This document shows positions 38,229 to 47,210 of a stretch of 47,210 nucleotides of DNA, piece by piece. Numbering within the stretch: the first letter of the stretch is position 1; each line of letters starts with the position of its first letter. The stretch comes from an uncultured Alphaproteobacteria bacterium (lineage in GTDB: Bacteria > Pseudomonadota > Alphaproteobacteria > HIMB59 > GCA-002718135), in assembly GCA_902539825.1 (NCBI GenBank), contig CACBMH010000005.1, forward strand, positions 1 to 47,210. Direction: 5' to 3'. Under the pieces are notes generated by a model, which worked only from the letters and a program-made list of their open reading frames with translations, had not been told where the DNA came from and did no database searches. The translations under genes were made by a program, and so were the position numbers.

Positions 38229-39479
38229 ATGATTTCTAAATCAGAACGATTACTGATTTTTAGGTTTTTATTCTCTAAGAAATCTGATGGTTATGTGTCT
38301 ATTTTCGCTTGGTTTTCAATAATAGGTATTAGTTTAGGAGTAGCAGCAATTATTATAGTAATGTCTGTTATGAATGGTTTTAGAATTGATCTAACTAACA
38401 GAATAATTGGACTTAATTCACACCTTAATATTTATAGTTTTGATAATCAGATAACAAATAAGCAAGCTGATGAACTCATTTTGAATATTGACAATTCTTT
38501 TTTTTACCAACACTACAAATCTATTGAAACAAATGGATTAATTATAAAATCAAATAACTCAAAAGGTGTTCTGATCAAGGGCTATGACGAATATGATAAA
38601 AATCATTATTTGTATAATTCAATTAATATGGGCGCATTAATTCAAAATCCAAAAAGTGAAATATTAATTGGAGACTCCTTAGCTAATGAAATGAATTTAA
38701 GCGTGGGAGATAAGGTTAAAATTGCAATTCCAAAGACTGATAAAACAATATTAGGCAATATTCCAAGATTTAAAACATTGGAGGTAGTAGGTGTATTTGA
38801 TCTAGGTTTATATGAATATGATTCAAATTTAATTTTTTTATCTTCAGAACTTGTTAGAAAATTACTCTTATATAATGAAGATATATATAACAAAATTGAA
38901 TTCTTTACAACATCTCCTAATGAAATTGAATTGTTTAAAAATAAAGTAGAATTAGAAACATCTAATCTTTTATTAAATTTTTATTCAATATCTTGGAAGG
39001 ATCAAAACAAAACTTTAATAAATGCACTTAAGGTTGAAAAGAATGTTATGTTTATTATTCTTTCTTTAATTATCTTAGTTGCATCATTAAATATAATTTC
39101 AGGGTTAATTATATTTGTAAAAGAAAAAAACAAAGATATTGGAATTTTGAAAACTATTGGAATGAGTAATAAAAGTATTATAAAAATATTTTTTACTATT
39201 GGAATCTCAATTGGTTTAATAGGATCTTTAATAGGATTAATAATTGGAATTCTTTTCACAATAAATATTAAATCAATTCAAAGTTTTTTAGAATATTTAC
39301 TTGGAACAAAACTGTTTTCTGAAGAAGTTTATTATTTATCATCTTTACCTTCTAAAATTAGCGTAAATGAGATAGTTTACGTACTTTGTGTAGCAATAAT
39401 CATATCAATTATATCAACTATTTTTCCAGCTTTAAGCTCAGCTAGAATAGATCCTGTTAAAAGTTTAAGAAGTGAATAA
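38229..39479 (+). CDS. lolC: Lipoprotein-releasing ABC transporter permease
   Basis: FRFLFSKKSDGYVSIFAWFSIIGISLGVAAIIIVMSVMNGFR; MacB/FtsX-type C-terminal TMs. LolC versus LolE not distinguished. Confidence 0.9.
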   Translation: MISKSERLLIFRFLFSKKSDGYVSIFAWFSIIGISLGVAAIIIVMSVMNGFRIDLTNRIIGLNSHLNIYSFDNQITNKQADELILNIDNSFFYQHYKSIETNGLIIKSNNSKGVLIKGYDEYDKNHYLYNSINMGALIQNPKSEILIGDSLANEMNLSVGDKVKIAIPKTDKTILGNIPRFKTLEVVGVFDLGLYEYDSNLIFLSSELVRKLLLYNEDIYNKIEFFTTSPNEIELFKNKVELETSNLLLNFYSISWKDQNKTLINALKVEKNVMFIILSLIILVASLNIISGLIIFVKEKNKDIGILKTIGMSNKSIIKIFFTIGISIGLIGSLIGLIIGILFTINIKSIQSFLEYLLGTKLFSEEVYYLSSLPSKISVNEIVYVLCVAIIISIISTIFPALSSARIDPVKSLRSE

Positions 39480-40161
39480 TAAATATTTATTAGATATAAC
39501 AAATCTTTGTAAAAATTATACAAATGAAAATAATTCAAAAATTGAGATAATAAAAAATTTAAATTTTAAATTAAAGCAAAACACTAAAGTTTCAATTGTT
39601 GGTCCTTCAGGTTCAGGCAAAACAACTTTTCTCAATATTATTGGCTTACTTGACTCAGAATATGATGGAAAAATTTATTTTAAGAATAAAGATATTTCTT
39701 TGTGCTCTAAAGATGAAACGAATAAAATTAGAGGATTATCCATTGGTTTTATTCATCAATTTTTTCATCTGATTCCTGAACTCACTGTGATCGAGAATGT
39801 TATGCTGCCATTATTAATTAATAAAAATGAAAAGAAAAGTTATGAAATTTCTAAAAAACTAATTCTAGAATTCGGTTTAGATGAAAGAATAAATTATAAA
39901 CCTTTAAAATTATCAGGAGGAGAGCAACAAAGAGTCGCTATTGCAAGATCTTTAGTAAATAATCCAGATTTAATTTTAGCTGATGAGATGACTGGCAATC
40001 TTGATGAAGATACTGCTAACAATATTTTTAAATTTTTTATAAATTATATCGAGCAAAATAATAAAACTTTAGTATATGTTACTCATAACAAAACTTATTC
40101 TTTATTAGCTGATGAAATTTATTATTTTAAAAATAAGAAAATACATTTGAAAAATGAATAA
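39472..40161 (+). CDS. lolD: Lipoprotein-releasing ABC transporter ATP-binding protein
   Basis: VGPSGSGKTTFLNIIGLLD, LSGGEQQRVAIARSLVNNPDLILADEMTGNLD. Confidence 0.93.
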   Translation: MNNKYLLDITNLCKNYTNENNSKIEIIKNLNFKLKQNTKVSIVGPSGSGKTTFLNIIGLLDSEYDGKIYFKNKDISLCSKDETNKIRGLSIGFIHQFFHLIPELTVIENVMLPLLINKNEKKSYEISKKLILEFGLDERINYKPLKLSGGEQQRVAIARSLVNNPDLILADEMTGNLDEDTANNIFKFFINYIEQNNKTLVYVTHNKTYSLLADEIYYFKNKKIHLKNE

Positions 40162-43100
40162 TCCTTTTATTCATTTACGTTCTTTATCTTCATATTCTTT
40201 ATCTGAAAGTACGCTAAAAATTACTAATTTAGTTGATCTTGCTAAAAAAAATGACATGCCTGCAATTGCCATTACAGATAATAATAATATGTTTGGAGTA
40301 TTTGAATTTTCAAAAGAATGTGTAAAAAATAATATTCAACCTATAATTGGAACTTCAATAAATTTATTAGATATTATTGTAAATAATCAAATTTCCCAAG
40401 TTACATTTTTAGTCAAAAATGAAATTGGTTATAGAAATCTATTAGAATTAAGCTCGCTTTCTCATCTAAATGAAGGAAATAATATTGGTATATACTTTTC
40501 GCAATTAGAGAAATTTTCTGAAGGTTTATTCTGTTTTGTAGGTGGTGAATTTAATCCTCTACTTTTGTTAAATAAAGAAAATAGAAACCAAGATATCATT
40601 GAATTAATAAGTAATTTTAAAAAAGTTTTTAAGCAAAATTTTCTTTTTGAAATTCAAAGAATAAATAATCAAAACATCGATTTTTTTGAAAAAGAATTTA
40701 TTAATTTATCAAAAGAATTTGACATACCCCTTATTGGCTCAAATAATATTAAGTACGCTAATAAAGATGATTATTCAGCTCATGATGCATTACTATGTAT
40801 TGCTCAAAAATCTACAATTAACAATTCTCAAAGAATTACCTCAAATGAAAATATTTATTTTAAGTCAAATGAAGAAATGTCTTCAAATTTTGAAGATATT
40901 CCTGAGATAATACAAAATAATTTTAATATTGCTTTATCTTGTAATTATTTTCCTGAGTCAACAAAACCACAATTACCAGAATTTAAAAATGATTTAAATT
41001 TATCAGCAGAAGATTTTTTATTAAAATCCTCAGAACAGGGGCTTGAAAAAAAAATAAAAGAAAAGAATATTAAGGATATACAAGTTTATAGCGATAGATT
41101 GAAATATGAAAATGAAATAATAATTAGAATGGGTTTTGCTGGATACTTTTTAATAGTAGCAGATTTTGTTAATTGGGCTAAAGAGCAATTCATTCCTGTT
41201 GGTCCTGGAAGGGGATCAGGTGCAGGCAGTTTAGTAGCTTGGTGTTTAGGAATAACTGATATAGATCCATTAGAGTATGATTTATTATTTGAACGATTTT
41301 TAAATCCAGAAAGAGTATCAATGCCGGATTTTGACATAGATTTTTGTCAAACTAGAAGAGATGAAGTAATAGAGTATGTAAATAATAAATATGGAAGTGA
41401 CTGTGTTGCTCATATAATTACATTTGGTACACTGGCTTCAAGAGCGGCAGTAAGGGATATAGGTCGAGTATTAGAAGTTCCATACGGAGAAGTAGATTCT
41501 TTTGCCAAACTAATACCTTTTAATCCATCAAATCCTCTAACTTTAAGTGAGTCAATTAAATCCGAAAGAAGCTTGCAAGAAAGGATAAGTAGTGATGAAA
41601 GAATTTCAAATATTATTGATGTAAGTCTTAAAATTGAAGGAACTCATAGACATGCTTCGACACATGCTGCTGGAGTTGTAATAGGTCACGAAAAATTATC
41701 TAAAGTAGTTCCCTTATATAAAGATCAAAATACTAATACAAATGCTACGCAGTTTTCTATGAAATATGTTGAAGAGGCAGGTTTAATAAAATTCGACTTT
41801 CTCGGATTAACTACGTTATCAATTATTGATGATTGTGTAAAATTAATAGTTAAAAACAATAATGATTTTTTAATAGATAAAATACCTTTAAACGATTCAA
41901 AAACCTATGCTCAGTTAAGCAAAGGAGACACAGTTGGTATTTTCCAACTGGAAAGTAATGGTATGGGAAGTGTTCTTCGTCAATTACAACCAGATAGATT
42001 TGAAGAAATAATTGCAGTAGTTGCTTTATTTAGACCTGGTCCAATGGATAATATTCCTTCTTTTTGTAATAGAAAACATGGACGAGAAGAAATAAAATAT
42101 CTGCATTCTATGTTGGAAAATGTTTTAAAGGAAACTTACGGAATTATTGTTTATCAAGAACAAGTCATGCAAATTGCACAAGTTTTATCTAATTATTCTT
42201 TAGGTGAAGCAGACCTACTAAGAAGAGCAATGGGAAAAAAAATTCAAAAAGAGATGGATATGCAGAAATCAAGATTTATTGAAGGTGCAATTAAAAATAA
42301 TATTGAAAAAAAAGAAGCTTCAAAAATTTTTGATTTAGTTGATAAATTTGCTGGTTATGGTTTTAATAAGAGTCATGCTGCTGCATACGCTTTAATATCT
42401 TATCAAACAGCTTATCTTAAAGCAAATTTTCCACATGAATTTCTTACGGCAACATTAAACTATTCTATTGATAGGACAGAAAAAATTATTTTACTAAAAC
42501 AAGAAATAGAAAGATTAAATATAAAATTTCTTAAACCTGATATTAATTATTCAGATCCTTTATTTTCAATTGAAACAAATGAAAACTCAAAATCAATTAG
42601 ATTTGGTTTAGGTGCAATTAAAGGTGTGGGTATTAAATCTATTACTAGTATGGTAGATGAAAGAAATAAAAATGGTAAATTTAAGAGTATTATAGATTTT
42701 ATGAATAGAGTCTCTAAAGATGTAATAAATAAAAGACAACTAGAAAAACTTATTCAAGCCGGAGCATTTGATAGTATTGAAAAAAATAGATCAAAACTAT
42801 TTAATAATGTTACAAAATTTGTAGACTTATATGGGGTAGAAAAAGATCTTAATCAAGATCTGCTTTTTGCAGATAATGAGATATCTTTTAACGATAAAAA
42901 TCTATTTAATCAGAACTATAAAAATTGGAATAACTCAGAAACCTTATCTAATGAATTAGATGTAATAGGATTTTACTTTTCTGATCATCCACTAAATCAT
43001 TATCCAAGAAAATTTTTTGAATTAGAAAACATTAATTCATTTAAAGATTATTCTGAAAATAATAACAACAAGTCGATGAAAGTTTGCGGTGCAATTTTGG

Positions 43101-43558
43101 ATATTAAAGAAAGATCAAATAGGGATGGAAAAAAATATGCATTTATTACAGTTTCAGAAATTAGTTGCCAGTTCGAATTAACAATATTTAGTGAAAATTT
43201 ATATAAATATCGACCCATTTTAAAAGAGGGTAATTTATTAGTATTTACAATCGATATTGTAAAAAACAATGCAGATACCCGTTTGATTATAAGGGATGTC
43301 ACTTCTTTAGACTCTATTTTTGTTAAAAATAGATATAAATTTAGTATCTATTCAAGTATGAATCACATAATTGAATTAAAGGACAACATTTTTGAGAGAA
43401 AACATAACAGTAATACAAATAATTTTGTTCAGCTTTTTATTTCAGTAGATCAAAAGTTGATTAACTTTGATTTTAATCAATATTCAATAAAATCATTTAA
43501 AAAACTTGATGAGCTAAATAAATCAAAAATTTTAGATTATTCTCTAGAAATATCTTGA
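40154..43558 (+). CDS. dnaE: DNA polymerase III subunit alpha
   Basis: VGPGRGSGAGSLVAWCLGITDIDPL, FERFLNPERVSMPDFDIDFC, GYGFNKSHAAAYALISYQTAYLKANFP; 1134 aa. Confidence 0.97.
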   Translation: MNNPFIHLRSLSSYSLSESTLKITNLVDLAKKNDMPAIAITDNNNMFGVFEFSKECVKNNIQPIIGTSINLLDIIVNNQISQVTFLVKNEIGYRNLLELSSLSHLNEGNNIGIYFSQLEKFSEGLFCFVGGEFNPLLLLNKENRNQDIIELISNFKKVFKQNFLFEIQRINNQNIDFFEKEFINLSKEFDIPLIGSNNIKYANKDDYSAHDALLCIAQKSTINNSQRITSNENIYFKSNEEMSSNFEDIPEIIQNNFNIALSCNYFPESTKPQLPEFKNDLNLSAEDFLLKSSEQGLEKKIKEKNIKDIQVYSDRLKYENEIIIRMGFAGYFLIVADFVNWAKEQFIPVGPGRGSGAGSLVAWCLGITDIDPLEYDLLFERFLNPERVSMPDFDIDFCQTRRDEVIEYVNNKYGSDCVAHIITFGTLASRAAVRDIGRVLEVPYGEVDSFAKLIPFNPSNPLTLSESIKSERSLQERISSDERISNIIDVSLKIEGTHRHASTHAAGVVIGHEKLSKVVPLYKDQNTNTNATQFSMKYVEEAGLIKFDFLGLTTLSIIDDCVKLIVKNNNDFLIDKIPLNDSKTYAQLSKGDTVGIFQLESNGMGSVLRQLQPDRFEEIIAVVALFRPGPMDNIPSFCNRKHGREEIKYLHSMLENVLKETYGIIVYQEQVMQIAQVLSNYSLGEADLLRRAMGKKIQKEMDMQKSRFIEGAIKNNIEKKEASKIFDLVDKFAGYGFNKSHAAAYALISYQTAYLKANFPHEFLTATLNYSIDRTEKIILLKQEIERLNIKFLKPDINYSDPLFSIETNENSKSIRFGLGAIKGVGIKSITSMVDERNKNGKFKSIIDFMNRVSKDVINKRQLEKLIQAGAFDSIEKNRSKLFNNVTKFVDLYGVEKDLNQDLLFADNEISFNDKNLFNQNYKNWNNSETLSNELDVIGFYFSDHPLNHYPRKFFELENINSFKDYSENNNNKSMKVCGAILDIKERSNRDGKKYAFITVSEISCQFELTIFSENLYKYRPILKEGNLLVFTIDIVKNNADTRLIIRDVTSLDSIFVKNRYKFSIYSSMNHIIELKDNIFERKHNSNTNNFVQLFISVDQKLINFDFNQYSIKSFKKLDELNKSKILDYSLEIS

Positions 43559-43604
43559 ATAAATTACACATTATAATAATAGGAAAATCAGAATAAATCT
43601 AGCA

Positions 43605-43656
43605 CACAGAAAAAACCGGTGTTTTTATTTCTGTGGAGGTTAAACCGGGAGTTATT
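43605..43656 (+). promoter_or_regulatory. Candidate structured rpsB leader (hairpin plus possible pseudoknot touching the RBS)
   Basis: CACAGAAA (43605-43612) pairs with TTTCTGTG (43628-43635); loop CGGT (43617-43620) can pair with ACCG (43644-43647) at the rpsB SD. Confidence 0.5.
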
Positions 43657-44412
43657 ATGAATTTACCTGAAATTAAAATTGAAGATCTTCTAGAATCTGG
43701 AGTCCATTTTGGACATAATGTAAGAAGATGGAATCCAAAAATGAAAGAATATATATATGGTGTTAGAAATAATATACATATCTTTGATTTAAGAATTACA
43801 TCAGACTTACTTAATTCAGCATTAGTTAAAATACATGAAACAGTTTCAAAATCTGGTAAAATACTTTTTGTTGGAACAAAAAAACAATGCACTGAAGTAG
43901 TTAAAGAGTTAGCATCAATTAACAATGATTTTTATGTAAATAAAAGATGGTTAGGCGGAACTCTTACTAATTGGAAAACAATTTCAAATTCTATTAAAAG
44001 ATTAGATGAAATTGAGCTATTTTTAAAAGATAATGAGTCATCTAAAAATTTATCAAAAAAAGAATTACTTGATATTTCGAGAGAAAAACAAAAACTTGAT
44101 TTAAATATAGGTGGAATTAGAACTTTAAATGGAAAACCAGATCTTTTAATAGTTTTTGATGTAATAAAAGATAAGATAGCAGTGCGTGAAGCCACAAAAC
44201 TTAATATTCCAGTAGTGGCAATTGTTGACTCAAATGCAGATCCAGAAAATATTGATTACATCATACCTGGTAATGATGACGCTCTAAGAGCAATCAGTCT
44301 TTATAAAAATTATTTTTTAGAAACTATTCAAGATGCCACTAATTTTCAAGATCAATCAAATCCTAACAAAGAAGAGATTGCTAAAGATAACTTAATAAAG
44401 GGTAAAGAATAA
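43657..44412 (+). CDS. rpsB: 30S ribosomal protein S2
   Basis: EIKIEDLLESGVHFGHNVRRWNPKMKEYIYGVRNNIHIFDL; KRWLGGTLTNW; IVDSNADPENIDYIIPGNDDA. ATG 43657 with GGGAG SD preferred over tracked GTG 43633. Confidence 0.97.
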   Translation: MNLPEIKIEDLLESGVHFGHNVRRWNPKMKEYIYGVRNNIHIFDLRITSDLLNSALVKIHETVSKSGKILFVGTKKQCTEVVKELASINNDFYVNKRWLGGTLTNWKTISNSIKRLDEIELFLKDNESSKNLSKKELLDISREKQKLDLNIGGIRTLNGKPDLLIVFDVIKDKIAVREATKLNIPVVAIVDSNADPENIDYIIPGNDDALRAISLYKNYFLETIQDATNFQDQSNPNKEEIAKDNLIKGKE

Positions 44413-45263
44413 TGAAAAATATTACTGAACTAATTAAAGAGTTAAGAGAAAAAACAGGAGCTGGTTTTCTAGACTGCAAAAAGTCTTTAGAAGAAAATAA
44501 TAATGATATTGAGAAATCTGTAGAGGCTTTAAGGAAGAAAGGATTAGCTAAAGCATCAAAAAAAACTGATCGTGCAGCAAATGAAGGTGCTGTAGGGATT
44601 TATTCTAATAAAAGTATTACAGTTCTTATTAAAGTTAATAGTGAAACCGATTTTGCTGCAAAAAGTGATACATTCTTAGATTTTTTGGATAATTTAGGTA
44701 ATTTTATTTTAAAAAATAATACAATGATTTCAAAAGAAGAATTCTTAAAGTTAAAATATGAAAAAGGAACTGTTCAGGATTATTTTAATTCTATGATATC
44801 TAAAATTGGAGAAAATCTAATTCTAAATGATTTATCAATAAAGGAAAATAAAGATCCTTATTATGCTTATTATATTCATAATAGTTATAGAGATAATATT
44901 GGTAAAATAATTTCATTATTAGAGTACTCAGCTAATAATCATACTGATGAAATCAAAATGTTATCTAAAAATTTATGTATGCACATAGCAGCAATGAAAC
45001 CTGAGTCATTAGATATCACAGATCTTGACAAAAATATTATTTCTAAAGAAGAGAAAATTCAAAAGGAATTAATTCTTAACTCTGGGAAACCATCTAATAT
45101 AGTTGATAAAATTTTAGAGGGTAAAATGAAGAAATTTTATAGTGAGGTAACTTTATTAAATCAAACCTTTATTTTAGATCAAGAAAGAACAATAAAAGAA
45201 GTAATAAAGGATTTTTCTAAATTTGAATTTCAACTAATTGCATTTGATTTAATTAGTTTATAA
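44412..45263 (+). CDS. tsf: Elongation factor Ts
   Basis: IKELREKTGAGFLDCKKSLEENNNDIEKSVEALRKKGLAKASKK; VNSETDFAAKSDTF. Confidence 0.97.
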   Translation: MKNITELIKELREKTGAGFLDCKKSLEENNNDIEKSVEALRKKGLAKASKKTDRAANEGAVGIYSNKSITVLIKVNSETDFAAKSDTFLDFLDNLGNFILKNNTMISKEEFLKLKYEKGTVQDYFNSMISKIGENLILNDLSIKENKDPYYAYYIHNSYRDNIGKIISLLEYSANNHTDEIKMLSKNLCMHIAAMKPESLDITDLDKNIISKEEKIQKELILNSGKPSNIVDKILEGKMKKFYSEVTLLNQTFILDQERTIKEVIKDFSKFEFQLIAFDLISL

Positions 45264-45264
45264 A

Positions 45265-45966
45265 ATGCAAAAAAGAATTCTTTTAAAAATTTCTGGAGAA
45301 TCTTTGATGGGATCTTCTAATTACGGCATTGATGTCTCAACTATAAATAAAATATCAAATGAAATTAAAAATGTTTATAAAAAAAAATATCAAATTTGCT
45401 TAATTATTGGAGGTGGAAATATTTTTAGAGGTATTAAAGGCGCATCAGAAGGCATCGATAGATCAACTTCAGATTATATGGGTATGTTGGCTACAGTAAT
45501 GAATGCTCTTTCTTTACAAAGTAGTTTAGAAAAAATTAATGTACCCACACGCGTTCAATCTGCTATTACTATGTCTCAAATTGCAGAACCTTATATAAGA
45601 AGAAGAGCAATAAGACATTTAGAAAGAAATAGAATTGTAATTTTTGCAGCTGGAACTGGAAATCCTTTTTTTTCTACTGATACTGCGGCCACTCTTAGAG
45701 CATCAGAATTGGATTGTAAATTAATTATAAAGGCAACAAAAGTAAATGGTATTTATGATAAAGATCCATTAAAACATAAAACAGCTAAACTAATAAAAAA
45801 AATATCATATAATGAAGTTATAAACCAAAATTTAAAAGTAATGGATTTAACAGCAATAAGTTTAGCAAAGGATACTAAAATACCAATATTTATAACTAAC
45901 ATTTTTAAAAAAAACTCGCTCATTAATGTTTTGAATCAAAAAGGATCATATAGTAAGATAAGTTAA
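45265..45966 (+). CDS. pyrH: Uridylate kinase
   Basis: RILLKISGESLMG, IIGGGNIFRG, DYMGMLATVMNALSLQ, AAGTGNPFFSTDTAATLRA. Confidence 0.98.
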   Translation: MQKRILLKISGESLMGSSNYGIDVSTINKISNEIKNVYKKKYQICLIIGGGNIFRGIKGASEGIDRSTSDYMGMLATVMNALSLQSSLEKINVPTRVQSAITMSQIAEPYIRRRAIRHLERNRIVIFAAGTGNPFFSTDTAATLRASELDCKLIIKATKVNGIYDKDPLKHKTAKLIKKISYNEVINQNLKVMDLTAISLAKDTKIPIFITNIFKKNSLINVLNQKGSYSKIS

Positions 45967-45969
45967 CAT

Positions 45970-46512
45970 ATGAGCGATTTAGAAAATAAAATGAATTCAG
46001 CAGTTTCGCATTATGAAAAAGAATTAAATACATTAAGAACATCAAGAGCAAATCCTTCAATGCTGAATAATATATTTGTTGAAGCATATGGTTCCAAAAC
46101 ACCTCTAAATCAGTTAGGAAATATTTCAGTTCAAGATGCAAGTACAATCACAATACAAGTTTGGGATGTATCTTTGCTAAAATCTATAGAAAGTTCAATA
46201 TCAGAATCAAACCTGGGCATAAACCCTCAAACAGATGGGCAGATTATTAGGTTACCAATACCTAAATTAAGTGAAGAAAGGAGAAAAGAAATAATAAAAA
46301 TAGCTTCTGAGTTTGCTGAAAATGCCAAAGTTTCAATTAGAAATATAAGAAGAGATTTTATTGAAATATCTAAAAGTGAAAAAAAGAATTCTAACCTATC
46401 AGAGGATGAATTAAAAAGAAAAATGAATGAAATTCAAAAATCAACAGATAATAATATTGATAAAATAGATAAAATTTTAGAAGCAAAAAAAATTGATATA
46501 TTGAAAGTATAA
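45970..46512 (+). CDS. frr: Ribosome recycling factor
   Basis: ELNTLRTSRANPSMLNNIFVEAYGSKTPLNQLGNISVQDASTITIQVWD. Confidence 0.97.
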   Translation: MSDLENKMNSAVSHYEKELNTLRTSRANPSMLNNIFVEAYGSKTPLNQLGNISVQDASTITIQVWDVSLLKSIESSISESNLGINPQTDGQIIRLPIPKLSEERRKEIIKIASEFAENAKVSIRNIRRDFIEISKSEKKNSNLSEDELKRKMNEIQKSTDNNIDKIDKILEAKKIDILKV

Positions 46513-46514
46513 GA

Positions 46515-47198
46515 TTGAGTAATAAGTTAAACCATATTGCTCTAATACTAGATGGAAATAAAAGATGGGCAAAATTTAATGGATATTCAAAAACAACTGG
46601 TTATTCAAAAGGTTTTGAAAACATAAAAAATATTGTCAAACATTCATTAAATAATAATATCAAAAATTTGACAATATTTGCCTTATCATCAGAAAATTAT
46701 AACAGATCTAATATTAATATAATTTATGAAATAATATATGAAAATTTTTCAAAAATATTTGATGAATTGGTACAAGATAATGGTGTTAGAATTAAAATTT
46801 TTGGCTCAAGAAACAACCTACCAACTAAAGTTACAGACATTTTTGAAAATATTGAGAATATTTCCTCTCAAAATAATACACTTAATTTAAATATTGCTTT
46901 TAATTATGGTTTTAAAGAAGAAATAAAAAATATTTTACAAAAAGTAAAAGAAAACAATACTGAATTTAATTTAGATAATAAAAAAGAAATTGATAAATTA
47001 TTTCATATAGGATTTTTACCAGATCCTGATTTGTTAATACGAACAGGGGGATATCAGAGATTAAGTAATTTTATTATGTATAAACTAACTTATACAGAAT
47101 TATTTTTTACAGAAACTCTCTGGCCAGATTTTTCAACAAATGAATATCAATCTATAATTGATAAGTATTATAAAATTAAAAGAAAATATGGCTTATAA
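46515..47198 (+). CDS. uppS: Isoprenyl transferase (undecaprenyl diphosphate synthase)
   Basis: HIALILDGNKRWAKFNGYSKTTGYSKGFENI, LTIFALSSENYNRS, PDLLIRTGGYQRLSNFIMYKLTYTELFFTETLWPDFS. TTG start. Confidence 0.94.
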   Translation: MSNKLNHIALILDGNKRWAKFNGYSKTTGYSKGFENIKNIVKHSLNNNIKNLTIFALSSENYNRSNINIIYEIIYENFSKIFDELVQDNGVRIKIFGSRNNLPTKVTDIFENIENISSQNNTLNLNIAFNYGFKEEIKNILQKVKENNTEFNLDNKKEIDKLFHIGFLPDPDLLIRTGGYQRLSNFIMYKLTYTELFFTETLWPDFSTNEYQSIIDKYYKIKRKYGL

Positions 47199-47210
47199 AA
47201 ATTTTTTTTT

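Noticed and set aside
43633-43656. N-terminal extension MEVKPGVI of rpsB from GTG 43633
   Set aside because: S2 homology begins at MNLPEIKIEDLL; a good SD (GGGAG) precedes ATG 43657 and the upstream part is better explained as structured leader.

Overview
The window is an AT-rich, tightly packed bacterial chromosome segment. Gene content and order look alphaproteobacterial, of the streamlined marine (SAR11/HIMB59-like) type; that lineage is inferred from gene order, composition and protein flavour, not from a search. Contents in order: 3' part of hisD, infA, an untracked small yacG, tRNA-Phe; a GT9 glycosyltransferase; two polar amino-acid ABC permeases; a c'-type cytochrome, iolE-like gene, class-I glutamine amidotransferase and glpK; parE; an aminotransferase-glnB-glnA cluster on the minus strand; tRNA-His and tRNA-Leu; tig-clpP-clpX-lon-hup; tRNA-Val and tRNA-Asp; a complete 14-gene nuoA-N operon; birA-coaX-rnj-DUF1467-proS-lolC/E-lolD-dnaE; and rpsB-tsf-pyrH-frr-uppS. 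No mobile elements, CRISPR arrays or phage genes were seen. The strongest non-coding signal is a tandem pair of glnA-motif (glutamine riboswitch) aptamers between glnB and glnA, with compensatory stem changes between the copies. It sits beside a PII protein with an unusual T-loop and a glutamine synthetase with a divergent adenylylation loop. Together these suggest rewired nitrogen sensing. Secondary signals are a possible pseudoknotted leader before rpsB, a candidate ncRNA after tRNA-Phe, and a hairpin abutting the start codon of the ABC permease gene.
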